Below are positions 43,454 through 52,794 of a stretch of DNA of 64,000 nucleotides, in pieces (positions within the stretch are counted from its first letter, which is position 1; each line of letters opens with the position of its first letter). A model generated the notes under the pieces. That model had not been told where the DNA came from, ran no database searches, and saw only the letters and a program-made list of their open reading frames with translations. Source of the stretch: Wolbachia endosymbiont (group B) of Hofmannophila pseudospretella (GTDB lineage Bacteria > Pseudomonadota > Alphaproteobacteria > Rickettsiales > Anaplasmataceae); contig NZ_OZ034788.1 of assembly GCF_964028515.1 (NCBI RefSeq), positions 1,302,001-1,366,000 of the forward strand, written 5' to 3'. The position numbers were made by a program, and so were the translations under genes.

Positions 43454-46400
43454 TTAGATCAAAGATTGTAAGGTTAAATCTTCCATCCAAATAACCACGC
43501 ACTCTACCTGCTTATCTGGGTAGACTTCTTGCACTAAGGTTTTATAGATCAACATTTGCTTTTTTATTTCATTTAATGAGGAAATAGAAACGTTATGGTG
43601 TGATTTATAGTCAATTATGATTGCTTTGTCTTCTGTTATGCACAGTCTGTCTAGCCGCACTAATACTGGTTTTCCGTCAATTGTTCCACTAAGTGGAATT
43701 TCTGATTTGCCCTCCAAGTCGAACAGGTAATCATATTTTTCATTAAAGGTTAATATTTTGCTGTAAATTTCATCCTTATTTTCACTAGTGTTTATGCTAT
43801 CAAGATATTTCCTAACCCAATTTTTTCTCCTGTCTTTCTCTATCTTGGGCATATATTGCAATATACTGTGAATTATTAAGCCTCTTGCATAGCTGTCTGT
43901 CGTCCCAATGCTCCTTTTTGTCATTCCAGCATTCTCATCTGTCATCCCAGTGCTTGACACTGGCTTTTTTTCTCCAGGTTCCAGTGTCACGTGCTGCAAT
44001 GACATTGATAGGTTTGATGGAGGTGAAATCACTGGAACATCAAAATAATCACGTTTTTTATAAATAGAAGGGTAGTTTGCATTCATGCATAGCACTTCAA
44101 CTTTTTCTTTAAATATCGGCTGTAAGTATAGTTTTTTCCTCTCATATAATGCTCCATATTGAATAACTAGATCATACCAAGAGCCCTTTTGCACTGGCTC
44201 TTTGCCTAAAATGTATAACTCATCTTCAGCACGCGTAAGTGCCACGTACAGCAAACGCAAATATTCGTTATAATCCTCTAGTTTTTTCTCTCTTTTTACT
44301 TGATTACAATAAGCATTACTATTTTTGCCACACCAAAATGGTGCTTCCGTTGCATCAAACAAAATATTTTCGCTGTTTCTTGGTACTGTATTTGTGTCAA
44401 CTAAAAACACTATTGGAGCTTGTAGACCTTTTGATTTATGAATTGTCATTATTCGTACAGCATTGAGTTCTGATTGCATATCGTTTTTAATCTCAGGATT
44501 ATTTTCTTTGATCCACTGAACAAATGCTTGAAGAGATGGGTGCTCAAATTGCAATACGAGGTTCATAAATTCGTCTAGAATCTCGAAGCACTCAAGACCT
44601 AGCCTTGCAGCAAATTTCTTTTTACCTGTGCGTAATATATGCGTGAATAATGTAAGAGGGGATTTTGTCTGAGATAAGTTAATCAGATAGTTTAATTCGC
44701 TATAAATAACCTCATGATAATCATGAATTTTTTCCCACAATGACTGCTCTTTACGATTATATGCAATATTGAATAAATCGTCCTCAGTAAAGTTAAATAG
44801 CGGTGATTTTAAAACATTTGCAAGAGCAAGATCATTTGCCTGGAGGAGCAAAAATTCAGCCAAAGCTATTAAGTCCTGCACAGCTATGTAATCCATAATT
44901 CTAAAATAATCTCGGCCTATAACTGGTACATTTACTTTTTTTAGTTCACTTATTATGTAGTCAACTAGCGCATTTCGTTGCCGTACCAAAATCATAATGT
45001 CCCTTGGTTCTATATGGCGATCTTTGGCGACTAAAATCCGCCCTTCGTTTAACCAATTGTGAATTCTTTGGGCTATTGCCTGAGCAAGTAATCGATCCTT
45101 TACTACATAATCTTTCCTCTGTGTTAAATGAATTTGTAAGGCTTGCTGCTCTTCCTCTTCATATCCTGGCAGTAACGGCCAAATTTCAATGTATCCTTGA
45201 TCGTTTTCTCTATATGGAATATGTTTTATCTTGTTATCATTGAAAGATATTTCTTCACGAAAATTGTTAAATATTCTGTCTACAAGCATCAAAACTTCTG
45301 GAGTTGAGCGAAATGACTTTTCAAGTTGACATGATACCCAATCTCTGCCACCAGTTTTCGTGTGAAAATATTGCTGCATGTAATTAAATAGATGGGGATT
45401 TGCTCCTTGAAATCTGTAAATTGATTGTTTTACATCGCCAACAACAAATAAAGTTCTCTTTTCATCACTGCCGGTAAAAAATTCATCGCAGAGACTTGTT
45501 ATAATTTTCCATTGACTAATACTATTGTCTTGTGCCTCGTCAACAAGAATATGGTCTATTTTTTGGTCTAGATTAAACAATATCCAATCTTTATTGCCTG
45601 GATTGCTAAGGAGATTTGTTGCTAAATTGATGATATCATCATAATCAAGCAGTGCATTCTTTGATTTTTCATTATTATATAGATCAATATATACTTTAAA
45701 TATACTAAGTAAACTACTGGTTCTTCCGAATATTTGATAAGAATTTATGTCCTTTACATGGGTAAACAATGCATTTTGAATGCTTTCTATCATTTGCTCT
45801 ACGTCTTCAAATTTTTCCAAAGCACCCTTTGTTATAATGGATGATATGCTCTTTTTTTCGTACGATTCTGATTTGAGAAATACTTTAGCTAAGTTCTCTA
45901 TCTTGTTGTCATCCCAGTGCTTGACACTGGGATCCATATTTCTTTTTTTCTGGGTCCCAGTGTCAAGCACTGGGATGACAACATCTGGTACGGACGATTT
46001 TGTGCTATTACACCAATCATAAAGTATCGCACTGTAACTCTGATCCCTTTTGCTTCCCTTACTTAATATTTTAGCTAATCTTTTTATCTGCTCAATCGTT
46101 TCATTCTGTAAATTGTCAATCTTGTCTGGGAAGCTTAGTTTATCTTTTATATATCCTAAATTATTTTCTAGAGCTGATCTCTTTATACATAAGGTATAGA
46201 GCAAATCACGCAGCTTATTTTCATCAATTTCAGCTGCAACGATATTGATATCGTCCTGCACAGTTTCGTTATGAAGCGTTTTTTCAAATACGATGGAATG
46301 CAATTCTTTACATTCGCTCAACGTACAATTTGGAGCGATACCAGCTTCTGTAGGAAAGCTGGAGATTAATTTGTAACAAAAGGCGTGTATAGTTTGAATA

Positions 46401-46723
46401 TTAAGACCAAGATTTTCCAGTTCAGAAAAAAGCCTTCTTGCTCTTGTTAAATAATCTTTATTTTCTCTGGTCACATACTGGGCTAATTGTTCTAAATCTG
46501 CGACCAATATACCCTCTGGACATATTGCCCACTTACTAAGTGTACTGTAAATGCGATTCTCCATTTCATTTGCTGCAGCATTGGTAAATGTTAAGCAGAG
46601 AATATTTCTCTTATTCTCTAATAGAAGTCTTAATACTCTGTCTATTAAGATCTTTGTTTTACCTGTACCAGCTGATGCACTTACCCATACAGAGAAGTTA
46701 GGATTTATGGCATTTGATCTCAT
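43454..46723 (-). CDS. addA: Double-strand break repair helicase-nuclease AddA
   Basis: A 1089-residue UvrD-like helicase with C-terminal nuclease, partner of AddB. Walker A is SASAGTGKTKILIDR near residue 15, motif II ILVDEAQDNS near 394, motif V MTIHKSKGLQAPIVFL, and motif VI LLYVALTRAEDELYI. The nuclease has RLDRLCITEDKAIIIDYKSH near the end. Two palindromic repeats are translated in frame: residues about 248-272 (VVIPVLDTGTQKKRNMDP) and about 905-936 (KKPVSSTGMT), both in linker-like places, so the enzyme is probably still active. Confidence 0.93.
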   Translation of the reverse strand: MRSNAINPNFSVWVSASAGTGKTKILIDRVLRLLLENKRNILCLTFTNAAANEMENRIYSTLSKWAICPEGILVADLEQLAQYVTRENKDYLTRARRLFSELENLGLNIQTIHAFCYKLISSFPTEAGIAPNCTLSECKELHSIVFEKTLHNETVQDDINIVAAEIDENKLRDLLYTLCIKRSALENNLGYIKDKLSFPDKIDNLQNETIEQIKRLAKILSKGSKRDQSYSAILYDWCNSTKSSVPDVVIPVLDTGTQKKRNMDPSVKHWDDNKIENLAKVFLKSESYEKKSISSIITKGALEKFEDVEQMIESIQNALFTHVKDINSYQIFGRTSSLLSIFKVYIDLYNNEKSKNALLDYDDIINLATNLLSNPGNKDWILFNLDQKIDHILVDEAQDNSISQWKIITSLCDEFFTGSDEKRTLFVVGDVKQSIYRFQGANPHLFNYMQQYFHTKTGGRDWVSCQLEKSFRSTPEVLMLVDRIFNNFREEISFNDNKIKHIPYRENDQGYIEIWPLLPGYEEEEQQALQIHLTQRKDYVVKDRLLAQAIAQRIHNWLNEGRILVAKDRHIEPRDIMILVRQRNALVDYIISELKKVNVPVIGRDYFRIMDYIAVQDLIALAEFLLLQANDLALANVLKSPLFNFTEDDLFNIAYNRKEQSLWEKIHDYHEVIYSELNYLINLSQTKSPLTLFTHILRTGKKKFAARLGLECFEILDEFMNLVLQFEHPSLQAFVQWIKENNPEIKNDMQSELNAVRIMTIHKSKGLQAPIVFLVDTNTVPRNSENILFDATEAPFWCGKNSNAYCNQVKREKKLEDYNEYLRLLYVALTRAEDELYILGKEPVQKGSWYDLVIQYGALYERKKLYLQPIFKEKVEVLCMNANYPSIYKKRDYFDVPVISPPSNLSMSLQHVTLEPGEKKPVSSTGMTDENAGMTKRSIGTTDSYARGLIIHSILQYMPKIEKDRRKNWVRKYLDSINTSENKDEIYSKILTFNEKYDYLFDLEGKSEIPLSGTIDGKPVLVRLDRLCITEDKAIIIDYKSHHNVSISSLNEIKKQMLIYKTLVQEVYPDKQVECVVIWMEDLTLQSLI
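43919..44010. repeat. Palindromic repeat in addA, near the nuclease domain
   Basis: Contains GTCATCCCAGTGCTTGACAC and a diverged second arm (TTCCAGTGTCACGTGCTGCA, then ATGAC). It is read in frame in addA and adds about 30 residues. Confidence 0.75.
45905..45982. repeat. Near-perfect 78-base palindrome in addA
   Basis: Arms of about 32 bases match with a single difference: the left arm starts GTTGTCATCCCAGTGCTTGA and the right arm is its inverse, ending TGGGATGACAAC, around a short T-rich loop. Each arm itself contains the inner CCCAGTGCTTGACACTGGG palindrome. It encodes residues about 248-272 of AddA and would form a very stable RNA hairpin inside the message. Confidence 0.9.
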
Positions 46724-46797
46724 TGGGAGTGTATAAAGTTTGACTGAAGTGGCATTTCAAGTATAGTAAATAAGATAGTGTTAGTGAAGATATACAG

Positions 46798-47664
46798 ATG
46801 GAAAGTTTTTGTGTAAAGGCTCCTGCAAAGATCAATCTTTTTTTACATATTATAAATAGAGAAGAAAGAGGGTATCATTTAATTGAAAGTTTGGTTGTCT
46901 TTGCTAAACTTTCTAATTTTTTAGAGATAAAAGTAGGAGAAAAAAACTTTAGATATGATAACTCTACAGTTCAATTTGTAAACTCTGAGTTTAAAATAAA
47001 TTATCGATATAATACTATAACGAAAGCATTGAGTCTACTGCTTAGGTACGCTCCTATACGAACTAAAGTCACTGTAAAGGTTATAAAAAATGTACCAATT
47101 GCTGCAGGATTTGGTAGTGGTTCCTCAGATGCTGGAGCTGTGATACGCACGCTAGGAGAGCTGTGGGATATTGATAGGCAAATTTTAAGTGATATAGCTT
47201 TAAGCGTTGGTGCTGATGTGCCTGCAAGTGTAGATAGTAAGCCAGTTTTTGTTAGAGGTGTTGGTGAGGAATTATGTCCCATTAAACAATGCTCTTTACC
47301 CATAAGTCTGGTACTTGTGAAACCAAAAAAAAAGTTTTTGAATACATCAGAAGTATTTTCCAAGTATAAAGAGGATTTCTCTAATCCAATTAAGTGGAGT
47401 GATAACAATGAGGAGAATTTGTTAGAGCTTCTTAAAGAGACAAAAAATGACCTTCAAGAAGCAGCAATAGGTTTTGTACCTGAAATTCAGAATGTAATAT
47501 CAACACTAGAGTCACAAGAAGGCTCTATACTTTCTCGTATGTCAGGTAGTGGTGTAGCATGTTTTGGAATGTTTGATAGTGAAGAAAGTGCAAAAGCTGC
47601 AGCGGCAAATATCAAAAAGGAATATCCAGAATGGTGGGTGTGCGACACAGAATTAATAGTTTGA
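46798..47664 (+). CDS. ispE: 4-diphosphocytidyl-2-C-methyl-D-erythritol kinase
   Basis: A 288-residue GHMP kinase of the MEP pathway. Seen: CVKAPAKINLFLHI with the catalytic Lys, the phosphate loop PIAAGFGSGSSDAGAVI (usual form PxGAGLGGGSSDA), DVPASV, and SRMSGSGVACFGMF near the end. Length is normal. The next gene starts three bases after its stop. Confidence 0.94.
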   Translation: MESFCVKAPAKINLFLHIINREERGYHLIESLVVFAKLSNFLEIKVGEKNFRYDNSTVQFVNSEFKINYRYNTITKALSLLLRYAPIRTKVTVKVIKNVPIAAGFGSGSSDAGAVIRTLGELWDIDRQILSDIALSVGADVPASVDSKPVFVRGVGEELCPIKQCSLPISLVLVKPKKKFLNTSEVFSKYKEDFSNPIKWSDNNEENLLELLKETKNDLQEAAIGFVPEIQNVISTLESQEGSILSRMSGSGVACFGMFDSEESAKAAAANIKKEYPEWWVCDTELIV

Positions 47665-47667
47665 TTT

Positions 47668-48015
47668 ATGCCCTTAATTTCCAAGAAGAAAAATCTTATA
47701 GATGGTTACAGGGAAGAAAGATTTTGGGTAAATAATCAAGAATATCATGGCTCAATTATAATTTTTCCTGAAAAGGTGATTGAATTGAAAGAAAGTGATA
47801 TAAATAACAAGGAGTATTTTAAATCTTTTTTAACAGAGGAAATAGAGATTTTGATAATAGGTACTGGTAAGATACGCGATTGTTCAATGAAGTCTTATCT
47901 TATGGAGCAAAAGAATTTAAATTTTGAATTTATGACGACGGGTTCTGCATGCAGAACCCATAACGTTTTAATATCTGAAGATAGATTTGTTGTCAGTTAT
48001 CTGATAGCATGTTAG
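47668..48015 (+). CDS. Mth938/NDUFAF3-like domain protein
   Basis: A 115-residue protein with the Mth938 (DUF498) pattern: IDGYREERFWVNNQEYHGSI, EILIIGTGKIRD and FEFMTTGSACRTHNVL. Mitochondrial relatives (NDUFAF3) help assemble respiratory complex I, a plausible role here but not proven. The 3' end overlaps the znuB start by seven bases, so it is in an operon ispE - this gene - znuB. Confidence 0.82.
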   Translation: MPLISKKKNLIDGYREERFWVNNQEYHGSIIIFPEKVIELKESDINNKEYFKSFLTEEIEILIIGTGKIRDCSMKSYLMEQKNLNFEFMTTGSACRTHNVLISEDRFVVSYLIAC

Positions 48016-48818
48016 AGATATTTACACAGAGTTTTTTTATAAACAGTCTAATTGCGGTAATTATGATTAGCCTAGTCACAGGAGCTCTAGGGTCATTTAT
48101 GATATGGCAAAGGTTATCGTATTTGGGTGATAGTTTGTCCCATTCGTCATTGCTTGGTATTGCACTTGCTTTGATCTTTAATATCAGTCCATCGGTAAGT
48201 ATAATGCTCATTGCAATTATGTTTGCTATACTACTTTCTCTTAATTTTAATAAATTATACTCTGCTGATACGATATTGAACATAGTTACCAATGTAGTTT
48301 TATCATCGAGTTTAATACTTATGTCTTTTCTTCCATCAGGTAATAATAGTATTATTAGCTCACTTTTTGGTGACATATTAATGATTGACCAAAGTAATAT
48401 AATATCAATTTTTCTAACCTCCGTAATAGTTACTTTGATATTAATATTTAGATGGCGCTATTGGCTGATGATTTCGATTAATCAAGATTTGGCAACAGTT
48501 GAGAAAGTAAATGTTAATTTTGTTAGGCTAGAATTTTTGATTATACTCGCTATCTTTATTGCAATTTCTGCTCAATTAATAGGAATATTACTCATTGCTG
48601 CATTTTTGTTAATACCTGCTGCATCAGCAAGACTCATTTCAAAAACTCCAATGCAAATGATTATTGTTGCAACAGTTTTTTCTGTGATTTCTGGAGTATC
48701 AGGTTTGATATTATCTGCAAGTTTTGACTTATTAACTGGACCTGCAATTATACTTATCGCAGCTGTGTATTTAATCATTGCTTATTTTATAAGATTGGTG
48801 TTAAGTAGATCGACTTAA
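48009..48818 (+). CDS. znuB: Zinc/manganese ABC transporter permease (ZnuB family)
   Basis: A 269-residue ABC-3 family permease with about eight membrane helices. MIWQRLSYLGDSLSHSSLLG is the family hallmark near residue 30, and LLIAAFLLIPAASARL follows near 198. It imports Zn2+ or Mn2+ with an ATPase and binding protein not found in this window. The metal assignment is by family. Confidence 0.88.
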   Translation: MLEIFTQSFFINSLIAVIMISLVTGALGSFMIWQRLSYLGDSLSHSSLLGIALALIFNISPSVSIMLIAIMFAILLSLNFNKLYSADTILNIVTNVVLSSSLILMSFLPSGNNSIISSLFGDILMIDQSNIISIFLTSVIVTLILIFRWRYWLMISINQDLATVEKVNVNFVRLEFLIILAIFIAISAQLIGILLIAAFLLIPAASARLISKTPMQMIIVATVFSVISGVSGLILSASFDLLTGPAIILIAAVYLIIAYFIRLVLSRST

Positions 48819-48931
48819 TTTTGGTCTCGAAAGTTCATAATTCATTAACAAATGAGTGTAACTATCTGAGCGTAAAGTAGTTTTTGCTACGTTGTTTTAT
48901 GTGCTAATTGTTAATTTGTGGAGTGAAAGAT

Positions 48932-49114
48932 ATGGCCGAAGGATTTTTTTCTAGATATATAGGACAGCCTATAAAAAATTTTTATAATTATGTTACGGGA
49001 AAGAAAGAAGTGTCTGATGATATGCAGAATACAGCAAATCAAGAAAGCTCAGAATTGTTGGAAACTGATGTGCAATCAAATGATGTGCCACCAAGTAGTG
49101 ATAATATAATATAG
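48932..49114 (+). CDS. Small acidic protein of unknown function
   Basis: 60 residues from ATG 48932, with GGAG eight bases upstream; an in-frame upstream TTG-type start at 48908 is less likely. The N-terminal half is basic and aromatic (FFSRYIGQPIKNFYNYVTGK) and the C-terminal half acidic and disordered (ESSELLETDVQSNDVPP). It ends five bases before holA, so it is probably cotranscribed with it. No family recognised. Confidence 0.55.
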   Translation: MAEGFFSRYIGQPIKNFYNYVTGKKEVSDDMQNTANQESSELLETDVQSNDVPPSSDNII

Positions 49115-49119
49115 ATGGC

Positions 49120-50139
49120 ATGAGAATTACGCCATCTAAAGTTAAAAAATTCCTTGAGAAACCCGATACTTTAAGTGGTGTATTAATTCATGGGAGTGAC
49201 AATAGTAAGGTCGATATTTTTGTACAGGAAATAATTGCCAACTTGAATGAGTATTCAGTTCAGGTGATGGATTTTGCAGTAGTGAATAAGTCGCCTGGCT
49301 TGTTATTTTCCGAGTTGGCAAACATTTCGATGTTTACTAAAAAAAGGTTAGTTAAGCTGATAAATGTCAGTGGAAGTATATCTAAAGAGTTAAGAAACAT
49401 ATTGGATCATAATATAGGCGATCATTATATAGTAATGATGGCAAATGATCTTCCATATAGTTCTACAACTAAAAGTTATATGGAAAGCTCAAAAATTTTC
49501 GGTGTCATTACCTGCTATAAGGACAGCGGTAGTAATCTTTGTGATATTATATCAAGTTACTTGAAACAAAATGATATAGAGTGCACAAGTGAGATAATCT
49601 ACCACTTGCAGTCTTATTTTAATCATAGCAAACTGCCTATATATTCAGAGCTTGAAAAATTAGCTTTATATCTAGGAAAAAGAAAAGATCTTAAACTTGC
49701 TGATATAGATCTATGCTTTTCAACCTCCGGCAATGATTATGTTACACTTGATAATCTGTGCTCTGCAATAGTGAGTAAAGACATGGGACAATTCATCAAA
49801 ATTTCTGATGTATTGATATTACAAGAGAATTTTTCACCGATAGCATTAATCCGTATTATATCAAATTATTTTCTACGACTAGAAAGCGTTTTGCTGTTAA
49901 TACAAAATGGAATGAATGAACAAGCTGCAATTGACCAGCTGAGTCCTCCATTGTTCTTCAAGCAATTGCAGAGTTTTAAATCTCATTTGAAAAGTTTGCA
50001 ACTTTCAGAACTTAAGAAGATCTTAGAAAATTTGATGAGCTTGGAAGTGACCTGTAAAAGAACTGACTTGGACCATAAAATGATCTTTCAGCATGAGATT
50101 AACTATTGGTGTTATTCGTTCAGCAGAGTAGTAAAATAA
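49120..50139 (+). CDS. holA: DNA polymerase III subunit delta
   Basis: A 339-residue clamp-loader subunit. The N-terminal ATPase-like domain starts GVLIHGSDNSKVDIFVQEI, with MFTKKRLVKLINV, and the C-terminal collar domain has NFSPIALIRIISNYFLRLE. Sequence identity in delta subunits is low, but the order of these blocks and the length fit. It opens the sliding clamp for loading onto primed DNA. Confidence 0.88.
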   Translation: MRITPSKVKKFLEKPDTLSGVLIHGSDNSKVDIFVQEIIANLNEYSVQVMDFAVVNKSPGLLFSELANISMFTKKRLVKLINVSGSISKELRNILDHNIGDHYIVMMANDLPYSSTTKSYMESSKIFGVITCYKDSGSNLCDIISSYLKQNDIECTSEIIYHLQSYFNHSKLPIYSELEKLALYLGKRKDLKLADIDLCFSTSGNDYVTLDNLCSAIVSKDMGQFIKISDVLILQENFSPIALIRIISNYFLRLESVLLLIQNGMNEQAAIDQLSPPLFFKQLQSFKSHLKSLQLSELKKILENLMSLEVTCKRTDLDHKMIFQHEINYWCYSFSRVVK

Positions 50140-50172
50140 GGTAGACGAGAAAAAACAACTAAATGTTGTTAT

Positions 50173-50303
50173 GAAAGTAGCTGACACTGGCATCCAGAAA
50201 TATGGGATATGTATAGAAGTTATTTTAAAATACAACGTTTTGGCAAGATTATGGATTCCAGTGTTAGCTACTTGAATGACAGGAGCAGAAACTGGAATGA
50301 CAA
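50173..50303. repeat. Palindromic repeat, second sequence class
   Basis: AGTAGCTGACACTGGCATCC and GGATTCCAGTGTTAGCTACT are inverted arms about 70 bases apart, followed by GACAGGAGCAGAAACTGG. The class differs from the GTGCTTGACAC type. A related copy lies at 54656-54770. The rest of the gap between holA and gltX shows no gene. Confidence 0.7.
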
Positions 50304-50369
50304 GAAATCTAATATTTTCACGTTTCCTGAACAATGCTTATTGGTGTCATTCAAATACATCCAGTGCAT

Positions 50370-51704
50370 TTAAACCTTTTGTATAATTCTTTGACTTTCT
50401 TCTAACCTTGCAACAATGCTCTCTCTACCGATAAAAATTAATAATTTAGCGAGTTCTGGACCTGTTTCTGTTCCTGTTAAAGCGAGGCGCAACTGCATAA
50501 ATAGATCTTTTGCCTTTATATCAACTGTCTGTCGAATATTTTTAACCCACTCTGATAATGTGTTTTCATTACAATCACCTTTAGGCAATGAACTTAGCGC
50601 TATTTTTATAAACTCTTTATTAAGAACCACAGGCTCTATACCAAATTTGCATGTTTTCCACCATTTGGCCACCTCAGAAAATTTTTCTATATTACTCCTT
50701 ATAAAATACCAAAACTCTGGGCCAATTTGACTTAAACGATCTTGCACCATTTCAAATGGCATTTGTTGCAGCACTTTGCTATTTAGCTTATACATTTCAC
50801 TCAAGCTGAATTGTAAAGATGCTGAGCTAAATTTTTTAATATCAAATGAGTCAATTAAGGGCTGCATATTAATATGAGCTTCTATCGGATCAGACGTTCC
50901 AAGTTTTGCTAAATAGCTAATTAGCACCATTGGTTCAATCTCATCTTCTCTTATGGACTTAATATCCAGCCCGCCTTTCTGTTTCGATATTTTGCTATCA
51001 TCAAAATGTAGTAGAGGAAGGTGAGCAAATATAGGAATTTTCGCTTTTAATGCTTGAATCATTTGAATCTGAACTGCGGTGTTAGTTACATGATCTTCGC
51101 CACGTACAATATGGGTTACATTAAAGTCAACATCATCAATAACAGAAGGTAGCATGTACGTATAAATTCCATCTTCTCTTTTTACCACAGGGTCGCTAAT
51201 GTGAATTGTTGCAATATTTATTTCACCTTTAACTTCATCATTCCATTTCACAACTTCATTTCTATTCAATTTAAATCTAAAGTGAGGTGTTCGTCCTTCT
51301 TGCTCATAACGAATTTTCTCTTGCTCAGTTAGAAGCAACGCACCTTTATCGTAAACAGGGGGAAGTCCTTGTTTTAACTGCAATTTTCGTTTAGTGTCTA
51401 ATTCTTCTCTCGTTTCATAACATGCATAAATATGACCTTCTTTCATTAACTGTAAGAACACCTCGTTATAGCGCTCAAAACGCTCTGATTGCTTGAAACT
51501 TGAATTCCAATTTATACCAATCCATTTCAGATCTTCTATGATATTATCTATATATTTAATATCTGAACGCTCAAGATCAGTATCATCAAAACGTAGTAAA
51601 AATTTTCCATTTTGATTACGTGTGTACATCCAACAAATGAGTGCAGTGCGTATATTTCCTACATGGAGATAGCCAGTTGGACTTGGAGCGAATCTTGTTA
51701 GCAT
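50370..51704 (-). CDS. gltX: Glutamyl-tRNA synthetase
   Basis: A 444-residue class I synthetase. The HIGH-type motif is SPTGYLHVGNIRTAL, the KMSKS-type motif is DDSKISKQKGG, and YYDKGALLL-like PPVYDKGALLLTE and HIVRGEDHVTNT are conserved. The protein begins exactly at the Rossmann fold (MLTRFAPSPTGY). Rickettsiales usually carry two GltX proteins, one of which charges tRNA-Gln for later amidation; which one this is cannot be told here. An IS5 copy lies 139 bases upstream. Confidence 0.95.
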   Translation of the reverse strand: MLTRFAPSPTGYLHVGNIRTALICWMYTRNQNGKFLLRFDDTDLERSDIKYIDNIIEDLKWIGINWNSSFKQSERFERYNEVFLQLMKEGHIYACYETREELDTKRKLQLKQGLPPVYDKGALLLTEQEKIRYEQEGRTPHFRFKLNRNEVVKWNDEVKGEINIATIHISDPVVKREDGIYTYMLPSVIDDVDFNVTHIVRGEDHVTNTAVQIQMIQALKAKIPIFAHLPLLHFDDSKISKQKGGLDIKSIREDEIEPMVLISYLAKLGTSDPIEAHINMQPLIDSFDIKKFSSASLQFSLSEMYKLNSKVLQQMPFEMVQDRLSQIGPEFWYFIRSNIEKFSEVAKWWKTCKFGIEPVVLNKEFIKIALSSLPKGDCNENTLSEWVKNIRQTVDIKAKDLFMQLRLALTGTETGPELAKLLIFIGRESIVARLEESQRIIQKV

Positions 51705-51843
51705 TTAAATGATTACTTTAGTTTATTTTCATTTTATATAAATGTACTGCTAAAGCAAGATTCTTCTTCTTTGTCTTGGTGTTAGTTGCTACAAAGTACG
51801 GCGAACATGAAACCTTTTTGTTAGAGTTCCATGATCTGCCTAA

Positions 51844-52705
51844 GAGCCTGTTCATAATCTTTTCAGAAGCAAAGCAGCGAAAGCAAGAACGACCATTTGC
51901 AGGCTAGTGTTGAGTTTCCGCTCGCAATTTTTCCACAATCGCCTACATTTTTGCAACCAAGCAAAAGATCTCTCAACAACCCATCTTTTCGGCAATACGA
52001 CAAAGGTGTGTAATTCGTTTCGCTTTATTACTTCAACGGTAGCGCCAATAGTTGCTTTTATTTGTGTTGCAAAATTTTCTCCTGTGTAGCCAGCATCAAC
52101 TAGTATATTTTTAACTTCAGATAGGTTTTCTTTAGCATTTTTAACCATTCTCACAGCGCTACTACGATCAGTTATTTCTGCCGTTGTTATATAAATTGCG
52201 TGGGGTAAACCTTGTGTATCTACCGCAATATGGCGTTTTATTCCTGAAACCTTTTTGCCTGCATCATAGCCTTTTTCTTCAGCAGTATCTGCATTTTTTA
52301 CGCTTTGTGCATCAATTATGCAGAAGCTGGTTTTTTCTTTCCGACCATTGTTTTGTCGGACCACGCCAACTATTTTTTTTTAATACCAGCTCCAGAACAC
52401 TTTCTTTATTTGCATCTGCTTTTTCACTCCACTTCTTAAAATAGTCGTAACAATTCCGCCATTTTGGAAACTCTTTTGGTAACATTCTCCACTGGCAGCC
52501 ACTTTTTAAGACGTATAACACTCCACAAAATACATGATATAAATCAAGTGTTCTTGGCTTTGTCCTCTTCCTGCAAGACTCCAGATCTGCTACAATAATC
52601 TCAAACTTTTCTCGACTTATATCACTTGGATATAAACTTCGCATATCCTACTTTATATACTTTATCCTCTCATTCTATCCCTTTTTTGAGATCACGTACA
52701 GGCTC
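51844..52705 (-). mobile_element. IS5-family insertion sequence, copy C
   Basis: Same 862-base element as copies A and B, flanked by TAA at 51841-51843 and 52706-52708. It lies between gltX and typA in DNA with no recognisable gene. Confidence 0.93.
51852..52644 (-). CDS. IS5-family transposase, two frames (copy C)
   Basis: First frame 52644 to 52312, second frame ending at 51852. The homopolymer slip site has the same nine bases as in the other two copies (T run on this strand at 52373-52381). Confidence 0.88.
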
Positions 52706-52794
52706 TAAAATACTCTGAAAGCACGGCTTTAGTTATTTACTCTAAATATATTATACGTATACTTGTTATTAAATTAAATTTGAAATGATAAGAA

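Noticed and set aside
45780..46022. Forward-strand frame inside addA
   Set aside because: Shadow of addA and of its palindromic insert.
48819..48931. Possible tRNA in the gap before the small gene at 48932, and in other short gaps
   Set aside because: No cloverleaf, T-arm consensus or acceptor pairing could be found by eye in any gap of the window.
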